DNA of 9,920 nucleotides, from the NCBI GenBank assembly GCA_035527455.1, contig DATLAN010000495.1, forward strand, positions 1 through 9,920. Direction: 5' to 3'. This DNA is from DATLAN01 sp035527455. GTDB lineage: Bacteria; Planctomycetota; Planctomycetia; Pirellulales; Thermoguttaceae. Made by a program: the position numbers and the translations under genes. The stretch's first letter is position 1, and the number at the start of each line of letters is the position of its first letter. Positions 1-5,693 of the stretch are shown here, piece after piece. The notes below the pieces were generated by a model. That model made no database searches, was not told where the DNA came from, and saw only the letters and a list, made by a program, of their open reading frames with translations.

Positions 1-531
1 CTGGCGATCGACCGCCACGACGGCTTCTATTTCTCCGATCCCAACTACCAGCATCGCGGCCAGCCGACGGTGATGAAACAGGACGTCTACTACTGCTCGG
101 CCGCAGGCCACCTCAGCCGCGTGTCGGCCGTCTGCTTCAAGCCCAACGGGGTCCTGCTCAGCGCCGACGACCGCACGCTCTACGTGGCCGACGCCCGGGG
201 CCAGCGGATCTACCGATACGACGTGCTCGAGCCGGGCCACTTGGCGAACGAGACTCTTTTCATCAACCAACTCGGCGCCAATCCCGACGGCATGACGCTC
301 GACGAGCACGACAATCTCTATGTCTGCCTGGGCCGCGCAGGCATGAAGGTCTTCACGCGCGACGCCCGGCCGATCGGCACGGTCGACGTCCCCTACGCCT
401 CGAATTGCTGCTTCGGCGGCGGGGACTTCAAGACGCTGCTGGTCACCTCCGACGACAAGTTCCTCGGCATCCGGACCAATGTGCAGGGCATCAAGCCGCT
501 GCCGGCGCGCCAGACCCCGGGCTCCACTTGA
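1..531 (+). CDS. SMP-30/gluconolactonase-like beta-propeller protein, 5'-truncated
   Basis: The reading frame is open from base 1 and ends at TGA 529-531, so only the C-terminal 176 residues are visible. The fragment has the repeated beta-propeller strands of the SMP-30/gluconolactonase/LRE family: DGFYFSDP near its start, then SADDRTLYVAD, then PDGMTLDEHDNLYV. The Asn of KPNG (fragment residue 49) and the Asp of NPDGM (fragment residue 96) sit where the family places two of its divalent-metal ligands (N154 and D204 in human SMP-30) with similar spacing. Known members hydrolyse sugar lactones or related esters, often with Ca2+ or Zn2+. The substrate cannot be read from this fragment. Any signal peptide and the first metal-ligand Glu would lie upstream of the window. 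The family call is firm, the reaction only inferred. Confidence 0.88.
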   Translation: MAIDRHDGFYFSDPNYQHRGQPTVMKQDVYYCSAAGHLSRVSAVCFKPNGVLLSADDRTLYVADARGQRIYRYDVLEPGHLANETLFINQLGANPDGMTLDEHDNLYVCLGRAGMKVFTRDARPIGTVDVPYASNCCFGGGDFKTLLVTSDDKFLGIRTNVQGIKPLPARQTPGST

Positions 532-555
532 CATCCGCCCGGGGGCGGCGACAAT
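528..555 (+). promoter_or_regulatory. Candidate sigma-70-type promoter for the Memo-family gene
   Basis: A perfect TTGACA (528-533) overlaps the stop codon of the upstream gene. A 16-base spacer separates it from GACAAT (550-555), which matches 4 of 6 positions of TATAAT. The implied start near 562 would give a leader of about 70 bases before the ATG at 633, and that leader would contain the 583-613 hairpin. A short GC hairpin (535-548) lies inside the spacer. This is consensus matching only. Confidence 0.4.
535..548 (+). other. Short GC-rich hairpin just after the SMP-30-like stop codon
   Basis: CCGCC and GGCGG pair around a four-base loop starting 3 bases after the TGA. No T-run follows, so it is not a standard intrinsic terminator. 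It may protect the 3' end of the transcript or simply reflect GC-rich sequence. It falls within the spacer of the promoter candidate at 528-555. Confidence 0.3.
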
Positions 556-582
556 TGAGTGGGTCATCCAATCGGCGCGTAC

Positions 583-613
583 AGTAGCCATCTCGCTCCG
601 CGAGATGGCTACT
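583..613. repeat. Perfect 14-bp inverted repeat (palindromic element) upstream of the Memo-family gene
   Basis: AGTAGCCATCTCGC at 583-596 is the exact reverse complement of 600-613, with only TCC (597-599) between them. After one C:C mismatch (582/614) four more pairs form (578-581 with 615-618), giving a 41-base hairpin. It has no T-run and ends about 19 bases before the ATG at 633. Its compactness and near-symmetry resemble dispersed REP-like palindromes of bacterial intergenic regions. Only one copy is in this window, so dispersal is an inference. It could act as a bidirectional transcription barrier or affect translation of the gene it precedes. Confidence 0.75.
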
Positions 614-632
614 CTACGAGCGAGCAACGGCC

Positions 633-1898
633 ATGTCCATCCCCCTTCGCCCTGAACTGCGTCCGCTGGAGATCGTTCCGATCGACGGCAGGCAGAGCGT
701 TCTGTTCCTGCTGCGCGACCCGGAGGGATTCGGCGAGACGCTGGCCTTGCCCGACGGGGCCATGTTCCTGGCCATGCTGATGGACGGGGTGCGCACGCTG
801 GCGGAAATCCAGGGCGAGTTCAAGCTGCACACGGACGTGCAGGTGTCGCTTCGGGACCTGGAAGCGATCGTCCGGCGGCTGGACGAGGCGTACCTGCTGG
901 CCGGCGAGCGGTTCGAGGCGCATCGCGGCAAGCTGATCGAAAGCTACTTGAACGATCCGGTTCGCCCGGCTTCGCACGCCGGCGGGGCCTACGCGGCGGA
1001 GCCGGAGGAACTCCGCGAGCAACTGGCGGCGTTGTTCACCAGCGAGAAAGGTCCCGGCCGGCCCGATCCGGACGGCTCGCCCGACGGCCGCCAGCTCTGC
1101 GGCATCATCAGCCCGCACATCGATCCGCACCGCGGCGGGCCGGCCTTCGCCTGGGCCTATAAGCAGGTCGTCGAACACGGCGAGGCCGACCTGTTCGTGA
1201 TCTTCGGCACGGCCCACCATCCCATGGAGAATCTCTTCTGCATCTCGCGCAAGGACTTCGACACGCCGCTGGGCGTCGTGCAAACCGATCGGCAGTTCGT
1301 CGACCGGCTGGCCGAACACCTGGCCTCCAGCGTGGCCGGCCGGCAAATCGACCTGTTCGCCGACGAGCTGGTCCATCGCATGGAACACTCGATCGAGTTC
1401 CAGGCGATGTTCCTGAAGTACATGCTCGACGCGAAGCGCGACTTCCGCATCGTGCCCGTGCTGGTCGGTTCTTTCGACGAATTCATCGCCGGCAACACTT
1501 CGCCCGAGGAGTCGCCGGAGGTGCAAGCGTTCGTGGCGGCCGTTCGGGCGGCGGCTTCCGAGCACTCGGGCAAGGTGTGCTACATCAGCGGGGCCGATCT
1601 GGCCCATATCGGACAGCGGTTCAGCGACGAGTGGCTGCTGGACCAGAAGCGGCTGGCCCGTCTGGCCGAGGACGACAAGAAGCTCTTGGAGCGGGCCTGC
1701 GATCGCGACCCGGCGGGTTTCTTCTCCCACGTGGCCGACCAACGGGACCGCAACCGGATTTGCGGCCTTTCGCCCACCTACACGATGCTCGAAGTGATGG
1801 ACGGCGTCCGCGGCGAGCTGCTCACCTACGACCAGGCCGTCGAGCCGGACGGTACCTCCTGCGTCAGCTTCGCCAGCGTGGCGTTCTATCCGGAGTAG
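633..1898 (+). CDS. Memo-family protein (AmmeMemoRadiSam system protein B) with N-terminal PqqD-like domain
   Basis: This 421-residue protein has a C-terminal Memo domain (about residues 110-421). Visible family motifs are the His of IISPHIDP (H162), FGTAHH (H195/H196), EHSIEFQ (252-257 region), GADLAHIGQRF (H325) and NRICG (C377). These match the His/His/His/Cys metal-pocket residues known from human MEMO1 (H49, H81, H192, C244). Bacterial Memo proteins co-occur with AMMECR1 and a radical-SAM enzyme; neither is in the window, and the bacterial biochemical role is unsettled. Residues about 12-95 form an extra N-terminal region with the pattern of PqqD/winged-helix domains: a strand pair, then MDGVRTLAEI, then a helix-rich LEAIVRRLDEAYLL segment. 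There is no signal peptide, so it is probably cytosolic. The ATG at 633 has no good Shine-Dalgarno sequence, but coding patterns begin there. The Memo call is firm, the N-terminal domain tentative. Confidence 0.9.
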   Translation: MSIPLRPELRPLEIVPIDGRQSVLFLLRDPEGFGETLALPDGAMFLAMLMDGVRTLAEIQGEFKLHTDVQVSLRDLEAIVRRLDEAYLLAGERFEAHRGKLIESYLNDPVRPASHAGGAYAAEPEELREQLAALFTSEKGPGRPDPDGSPDGRQLCGIISPHIDPHRGGPAFAWAYKQVVEHGEADLFVIFGTAHHPMENLFCISRKDFDTPLGVVQTDRQFVDRLAEHLASSVAGRQIDLFADELVHRMEHSIEFQAMFLKYMLDAKRDFRIVPVLVGSFDEFIAGNTSPEESPEVQAFVAAVRAAASEHSGKVCYISGADLAHIGQRFSDEWLLDQKRLARLAEDDKKLLERACDRDPAGFFSHVADQRDRNRICGLSPTYTMLEVMDGVRGELLTYDQAVEPDGTSCVSFASVAFYPE

Positions 1899-1918
1899 AA
1901 TGGTCGATTTCCACCATG

Positions 1919-1924
1919 TATAAT
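1919..1924 (+). promoter_or_regulatory. Candidate -10 box upstream of the zinc-ribbon/GYF_2 gene
   Basis: A perfect TATAAT at 1919-1924 lies in the 94-base gap between the Memo-family stop and the ATG at 1993. At 17-base spacing the -35 position (1896-1901, TAGAAT) is weak. A TG directly precedes the box, one base off a true extended -10. A start near 1931 would give a leader of about 60 bases. It would drive the 1993-2952/2949-4439 pair. Confidence 0.4.
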
Positions 1925-1992
1925 AGTGAAGGAAGTCGAAATCCGGCCGGGGTAGCGGTGGGCCGGGCGGAAGCGTCGGAGATAACGTCGAG

Positions 1993-2952
1993 ATGGGCAT
2001 TCGTTGCTACTGTCCGAACGGTCACAAGCTGAACATCAAGGAGTTCCTCGCCGGAAGAATGGGGATTTGCCCGCATTGTGGGTTAAAGTTCCCCATCCCG
2101 AAGGAGAGTACCCGGGGCGTTTCCAAAAAACGCAGGGGGAAGAAGAGGCGAGAAGAACCGGCCGCCCAAGCTATTCCCTTGGCTGAAAACCACATTCCCG
2201 GGCCGATCGCCGCCGAAACCCAGACGCCCACGGGCCCACCCGGCGCCGCCATGCCGCAGCCCACGGGCCCACCCGGCGCCGCCATGCCGCAGCCCTCGGC
2301 CCCGGTGATCGTCCCTCAGGACCCGCCGGCCATGGCACCCTCGACGTTCCCGGCCGGTCCGGCACCGGATACGGCCGCCGTGGCAGCGGCCGTGCCCGTG
2401 ACTCCTGCCGCGCAACCGACCGAGCCGGAAACTCCCGACCCGTTGACCGAGGCGGGCGACGTCGTCTGGTACGTGCGCCCGGCTTCCGGGGGACAGTTCG
2501 GACCGGCCAACGCCGAGGTCATGCGGAACTGGATCTCCGAAGGACGCGTCAGTGCCGATTCGCTGGTCTGGCGAGAGGGCTGGCGGGACTGGCTCGAGGC
2601 CGTGGAAGTCTTTCCGCAACTGAAGGCCGAGCCGTCGCCCTTTGCCCTGACCGGGGTTTCCGCCGCCGGACCGGCCCCTTCCGCCGTCGCGCCGACCGAG
2701 GCTTCCTCGAGCAGTTTCAGCAGGCCGCGTCGGCGGTCCACCAACACGCAGGCGGTGATCATCACCACGCTGATCCTGGCGGTCGTCGTCCTGGCCGTCG
2801 TGTTCATCCTGGTGCTGACGGGAGCTTTGGGTGGCGGAGAAGCGCGGGCAACCGGCGGACCGATGTTGGCCGCGGCGGTGTCGGAGCGACCCGTGCGGGC
2901 ATCCGAGTGCGTCACGGCCGTGTGCGCAATCCCCCGAGGAGGCCGATCATGA
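1993..2952 (+). CDS. Zinc-ribbon/GYF_2-domain single-pass membrane protein
   Basis: The 319-residue protein has four parts. Residues 1-37 form a Cys-rich zinc ribbon (C5, C7, C26, C29, possibly H11) of a type common in planctomycetes. Residues 38-155 are a basic then Pro/Ala-rich linker containing two exact PTGPPGAAMPQ copies. Residues about 158-210 are a GYF_2 domain (WYVRP, GQFGP, WISEGRVSADSLVWREGW). Residues 253-277 are one hydrophobic helix, followed by a 42-residue tail with two Cys. RPRRR (244-248) before the helix predicts a cytosolic N-terminus. GYF domains generally bind proline-rich peptides, so the linker could be a self or partner ligand. The ATG at 1993 has a modest GGAG (1978-1981, 11 bases away). 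The stop overlaps the next start (ATGA), implying a joint role with the ATPase. No enzymatic function is visible. Confidence 0.85.
   Translation: MGIRCYCPNGHKLNIKEFLAGRMGICPHCGLKFPIPKESTRGVSKKRRGKKRREEPAAQAIPLAENHIPGPIAAETQTPTGPPGAAMPQPTGPPGAAMPQPSAPVIVPQDPPAMAPSTFPAGPAPDTAAVAAAVPVTPAAQPTEPETPDPLTEAGDVVWYVRPASGGQFGPANAEVMRNWISEGRVSADSLVWREGWRDWLEAVEVFPQLKAEPSPFALTGVSAAGPAPSAVAPTEASSSSFSRPRRRSTNTQAVIITTLILAVVVLAVVFILVLTGALGGGEARATGGPMLAAAVSERPVRASECVTAVCAIPRGGRS
2227..2292 (+). repeat. Two-copy perfect 33-bp in-frame tandem repeat
   Basis: Bases 2227-2259 and 2260-2292 are identical, each encoding PTGPPGAAMPQ in the linker of the GYF_2 protein. Identity at synonymous positions points to a recent duplication or slippage event rather than old protein-level repetition. 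Because the unit is a multiple of three, copy-number change would lengthen or shorten the linker without a frameshift. Confidence 0.95.
2936..2942 (+). promoter_or_regulatory. Shine-Dalgarno site that sets the ATPase start
   Basis: GAGGAGG at 2936-2942 sits 6 bases before the ATG at 2949. This strong site decides that codon over the in-frame GTG at 2907. It lies inside the end of the upstream coding region, so translation of the ATPase is probably coupled to termination of the GYF_2 protein at TGA 2950-2952. Confidence 0.8.
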
Positions 2953-4439
2953 AAATCCAGCAGTTTCTCGAACACCACGGCGTGGCGGCCAACCCCTTCG
3001 CGGATGAAGACGCTCAAACCGATCTGGTCTTCAAAGGGTATTGCATCCGCAACACGTTCCATCCCACCTGGGACAAGATCTACGGCGACCCGTCGGAACC
3101 GGCCACGGCGGTGGTGTTCGGCGAGAAAGGCTCGGGCAAGACGGCCATCCGGTTGCAGATCGCCCGGCACCTGGCCGATTACAACGCCGACCATCCCGAC
3201 CACCAGGTGTTCGTGGTCCTCTACGACGATTTCAATCCGTTCCTGGACCGGTTCCGCGAACGGTTCTCCGGCCGGCGGCGGAAGGCGGAGCGGGTGCTGG
3301 CGAAGTGGCGGCTGTGGGACCACATGGACGCGATCCTTTCGCTGGGCGTGACGCAACTGGTCGATCGCATTCTGGGGGTCCGCCAGGCCCGGCACCCGGC
3401 CGCCCGCGACGAGCCGCTGGATGCCCGATCGCTCGACCGCGCGCAGATTCGCGACGTGATGCTGCTGGCGGCCTGCTACGACCAGTCGACGGCCGACAAC
3501 GTCGTCGAGCGCTGGCACGAGTTGCGCAAGAAGCTGGGCTTCTCCAACTGGCGCTCGAAGTGGAGCCTGGCCGTGGGAATCGGCGCGACGCTGGCCGTGC
3601 TGGTGCTGATCGGCGCGCTGGGCAAGTGGGGCTGGTTCGCCACGCCCTGGCCGTACCTGTTCGTCGCCGCCGGTTGGGCGCCCTGGGCGTGGCGGTTCGT
3701 GAAATGGTCCTGGAAGGCCCGGCGGATCGTCCGCCACACGGGTGCGCTGAATCACCAGGCCGGCCTGCTGCGCCGCGTACTGCTGAGTTTCACCGGCTCG
3801 CAGATCGTCGGCCAGCCGCTGCCCGACCAGCAGAGGACCGACGACCGCTACGAGCTGCTGGGCAAGCTGCAGGGCGTGCTCCGTTCGCTGCACTTCCAGG
3901 GCACGCTGGTGCTGGTCGATCGGATCGACGAGCCGTACCTGATCAACGGCGCCACCGACCTGATGAAGGCCCTGCTCTGGCCGATGCTGGACAACAAGTT
4001 CCTCAAGCACCCCGGCCTGGGTGTGAAGATGCTCTTGCCGATCGAACTGGAGCGGCTGGTCGGCCGCGAGGACCGCGATTTCCACCAGAGGGCACGGCTG
4101 GACAAGCAGAACCTGATCCGCTCGTTGGAGTGGACCGGCGAGTCGCTTTCCGACGTGGCCAACGCCCGGGTGGCCGCGTGCGCCGCCGAGGGCAGCTCGC
4201 CCACCCTGTCCGACTTCTTCGACGGCTCGATCGACGGCCGGCGATTGGTCTCGGCCTTCGGCACGCTGCGGGTGCCGCGGTCGCTGTTCAAGTTCATGTA
4301 CCGGTTGTTCACCGCGCACTGCAACGCCCACAGCGACGCCAGCCCCGTCTGGCAGATCTCCAGCGGCACGTTCGAGTCGGTTCTGGCTCTCTATCAGCGG
4401 GATCAGGAGGCGATGGATCGGGGCCTGGGGGCGGGGTGA
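2949..4439 (+). CDS. Membrane-inserted P-loop ATPase, KAP-like
   Basis: This 496-residue protein has a clear Walker A, GEKGSGKT (residues 58-65), followed by HQVFVVLYDDF. A Walker B-like strand, TLVLVDRIDE (319-328), ends in acidic residues. Between them lie two predicted membrane helices (about 206-224 and 231-251) flanked by basic residues. Insertion of helices between Walker A and B is the hallmark of KAP-family NTPases, which are thought to organise membrane-associated complexes. The match rests on architecture, not recognised sequence, so another AAA/STAND-like class is possible. The C-terminal part (about 330-496) contains a conserved-looking MLLPIELERL strand and probably the ATPase lid. 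The start overlaps the previous stop by ATGA. It probably hydrolyses ATP at the inner membrane in partnership with the GYF_2 protein; the substrate is unknown. Confidence 0.8.
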   Translation: MKIQQFLEHHGVAANPFADEDAQTDLVFKGYCIRNTFHPTWDKIYGDPSEPATAVVFGEKGSGKTAIRLQIARHLADYNADHPDHQVFVVLYDDFNPFLDRFRERFSGRRRKAERVLAKWRLWDHMDAILSLGVTQLVDRILGVRQARHPAARDEPLDARSLDRAQIRDVMLLAACYDQSTADNVVERWHELRKKLGFSNWRSKWSLAVGIGATLAVLVLIGALGKWGWFATPWPYLFVAAGWAPWAWRFVKWSWKARRIVRHTGALNHQAGLLRRVLLSFTGSQIVGQPLPDQQRTDDRYELLGKLQGVLRSLHFQGTLVLVDRIDEPYLINGATDLMKALLWPMLDNKFLKHPGLGVKMLLPIELERLVGREDRDFHQRARLDKQNLIRSLEWTGESLSDVANARVAACAAEGSSPTLSDFFDGSIDGRRLVSAFGTLRVPRSLFKFMYRLFTAHCNAHSDASPVWQISSGTFESVLALYQRDQEAMDRGLGAG

Positions 4440-4446
4440 ATCCGTC

Positions 4447-4475
4447 TTGACTCGTCCGGCCGTTCCTGCGACACT
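4447..4475 (+). promoter_or_regulatory. Weak promoter candidate for the lipoprotein gene
   Basis: TTGACT (4447-4452, 5 of 6 matches) is followed after 17 bases by GACACT (4470-4475, 3 of 6). It starts 7 bases after the ATPase stop. If real, the lipoprotein gene has its own promoter; if not, it is read through from the ATPase, since no terminator is visible in 4440-4532. Confidence 0.28.
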
Positions 4476-4532
4476 CTCGCCCCGCGGAGACTGCCCGCAC
4501 GCAACGGAAGCGGAAACCAGGAGACCACAAGG

Positions 4533-5138
4533 ATGTGGCGAAAACAGTGGATTCTATGGGCGGCCGTGTTGGCCGTATCGGTGGCAGGCTGTGGCGGATC
4601 GGGTGACAACCCTCAGGAGACAGGCTCCGGTGAAGGGGGCGAACCCAGCGCCGCCCGGCAAGCCGGTGTCCAAACCAACGGACCGGCCGCCGCCGTGGCC
4701 GAGTTCCTCGAGGCCGTGCGAACCGGAAACGACGCGGTGGCCATGAACCTGCTCAGCGAGACCGCGCGAGAGAAAACGCTCGCCCAAGGCAAGCGGGTAA
4801 CCCCAAAGGCCAGCGATACGGCCCGATTCGAGATCGGCCAGGTGAGCATGGTCGGCGAAGACGGCGCCCGCGTTGCCTGTATCTGGACCGACCTGGACGG
4901 CTACGGACAAACCAAGACCGACGACGCTACCTGGATGGTCCGCCGCGAATCGCCGGGCTGGCGAATCGTGGGCGTCGCCTACACGATTTTCCCGGGCGAA
5001 CCGCCGTTGTTGTTGAATTTCGAGGACCCGGACGATATGGCTCGCAAGCAACGGTGGGTCCAAGACGAGTTTGCTCGACGGGAGGCGGAAGCGCGAACTA
5101 CGCGACCGGACGTTCCTGGAGATCCGATTCGCCGCTGA
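4533..5138 (+). CDS. Lipoprotein with NTF2/DUF4878-like domain, hypothetical
   Basis: The 201-residue product begins with a lipoprotein signal: basic MWRKQ, a hydrophobic stretch, and lipobox VAGC with C20 as the lipidated Cys. A Gly/Ser/Glu-rich linker (21-50) follows. Residues about 52-158 look like a small alpha+beta cone domain of the NTF2/DUF4878 kind: a helix AAAVAEFLEAVRTGND, a second helix with LLSETAREK, then strands ending in TWMVRRESPGWRIVGVAY. Such domains are usually non-enzymatic ligand or protein binders in the periplasm. The tail (165-201) is highly charged. A strong AGGAGA (4519-4524) lies 8 bases before the ATG. It lies 93 bases after the ATPase on the same strand, so an operon link is possible but unproven. 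The lipoprotein call is firm, the fold moderate, the function unknown. Confidence 0.82.
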   Translation: MWRKQWILWAAVLAVSVAGCGGSGDNPQETGSGEGGEPSAARQAGVQTNGPAAAVAEFLEAVRTGNDAVAMNLLSETAREKTLAQGKRVTPKASDTARFEIGQVSMVGEDGARVACIWTDLDGYGQTKTDDATWMVRRESPGWRIVGVAYTIFPGEPPLLLNFEDPDDMARKQRWVQDEFARREAEARTTRPDVPGDPIRR

Positions 5139-5150
5139 GAAGGCGAAATT

Positions 5151-5171
5151 TCTGGTGATTTCCAGATTTTT
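5151..5171 (+). terminator. Weak intrinsic-terminator-like hairpin after the lipoprotein gene
   Basis: TCTGG (5151-5155) pairs with CCAGA (5162-5166) across a six-base loop and is followed at once by five T (5167-5171). It lies 12 bases after the lipoprotein stop. The five-pair stem is short, so termination may be inefficient, but placement and T-run fit. Confidence 0.4.
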
Positions 5172-5232
5172 CCGACTGCTGTTCGGCGGCTTCGAGGTGA
5201 TCGAACGACGCGGGGAGCTTCTATAGGGTCCT

Positions 5233-5282
5233 CGATCAGGGGATTCCTCAATACGCAAGTGATTGCCTGATCGTTACTTGCG
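5233..5282. other. Two interlocked inverted repeats in pseudoknot topology
   Basis: CGATCAGG (5233-5240) is the exact reverse complement of 5266-5273. CGCAAGT (5254-5260) is the exact reverse complement of 5276-5282. The first arm of the second pair lies inside the loop of the first and its partner lies beyond, so as RNA they could form an H-type pseudoknot with connecting loops of 13, 5 and 2 bases. Alternatively two partner proteins could bind the DNA palindromes. The pairings are exact as read. The topology is what the sequence allows, not a demonstrated fold. Confidence 0.55.
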
Positions 5283-5315
5283 GTCTTACGGCCAGCTCGC
5301 CGCCGTGTGGGAATT

Positions 5316-5348
5316 CGCGCGGCACGGCTTCGCACCGAACGCCGCGCG
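5316..5348. other. 8-bp GC hairpin with TTCG-bearing loop
   Basis: CGCGCGGC (5316-5323) pairs exactly with 5341-5348 around a 17-base loop. A further CGG/CCG (5325-5327/5335-5337) can pair within the loop around a TTCG. It would be a stable hairpin as RNA. Six T occur at 5365-5370, but the 16-base gap makes a standard terminator unlikely. Confidence 0.5.
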
Positions 5349-5436
5349 CAACGCCCAAATCAGCTTTTTTCCTCCCCCGCGCCAAAACTCCCAAAATGCC
5401 GCTTTAGCGCAACAGCCACAAATTTCCTCTCCCCAG

Positions 5437-5464
5437 TTGACAACCCAAATAACTTTGCTAGCCT
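5437..5464 (+). promoter_or_regulatory. Candidate sigma-70-type promoter for the Lys/Cys-rich secreted protein gene
   Basis: A perfect TTGACA (5437-5442), a 16-base AT-rich spacer and TAGCCT (5459-5464, 3 of 6 matches, with the conserved T, A and final T) form the best promoter candidate in the 555-base gap. The implied start near 5471 gives a leader of about 220 bases, unusually long for a 135-residue protein. Confidence 0.42.
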
Positions 5465-5680
5465 AACGGAACCATTCCTCCATCCTGCCTGGTGGCCAAC
5501 ACTGTGCCCTGGTTGTCGATCCTTCCCGCCGTGCGCCAAACAGGGCGGCGATGCGGTCCGGATCGTGGCGGCGGCACAGATGGTCCATACGGCTCTCTTG
5601 TTCACGCCGTCGAGCAAGGGAGCGACTCACGCCTTGACGGCCAGTGTGCGAACCCCGTAACGCTACGGTACCCATTAGTT

Positions 5681-5685
5681 GGAGG
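5681..5685 (+). promoter_or_regulatory. Shine-Dalgarno site that sets the start of the secreted protein
   Basis: GGAGG at 5681-5685 lies 8 bases before the ATG at 5694. The in-frame TTG at 5679 runs into this site and is therefore not a credible start. A signal peptide begins properly at 5694. Confidence 0.85.
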
Positions 5686-5693
5686 TCTCTCGA

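Larger units (their letters stand above)
5139..5693. other. 555-base gene-free region with dense inverted repeats and a promoter candidate
   Basis: No open frame here has credible coding features. From left to right it holds a weak terminator-like hairpin (5151-5171), two interlocked inverted repeats (5233-5282), a small hairpin (5288-5306), an 8-bp GC hairpin (5316-5348), a comparatively AT-rich stretch (about 5350-5470), a TTGACA promoter candidate (5437-5464), and an unrecognised stretch of about 220 bases leading to the 5694 gene. That last stretch contains GCCCTG/CAGGGC (5505-5510/5539-5544) and CCGTA/TACGG (5655-5659/5664-5668) but no known riboswitch or RNA that I recognise. Confidence 0.7.

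Noticed and set aside
609..2000. Long minus-strand open frame (463 codons) across the Memo-family gene
   Set aside because: It is antisense to a gene with clear family motifs, shows no domain of its own, and is rich in Arg/His/Gln/Val as expected from reading GC-rich codons backwards.
2907..2948. Upstream GTG start for the ATPase
   Set aside because: It adds a basic, non-conserved-looking extension and lies upstream of the GAGGAGG site, which is correctly spaced for ATG 2949.
2316..4331. Minus-strand open frame of 671 codons across the GYF_2/ATPase pair
   Set aside because: Low-complexity composition, no start signal, no motif; it mirrors two well-supported plus-strand genes.
3041..4450. 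Alternative plus-strand frame inside the ATPase gene
   Set aside because: Arg/Gly/Pro/Ala-rich translation without motifs, while the other frame has Walker A and Walker B and membrane helices.
5365..5370. Six T after the 5316-5348 hairpin as an intrinsic terminator
   Set aside because: Sixteen bases separate the stem from the T-run, too far for standard intrinsic termination.
5263..5660. Short plus-strand open frames within the 5139-5693 gap
   Set aside because: No ribosome-binding sites, no plausible protein features, and they overlap the hairpins and promoter candidate.
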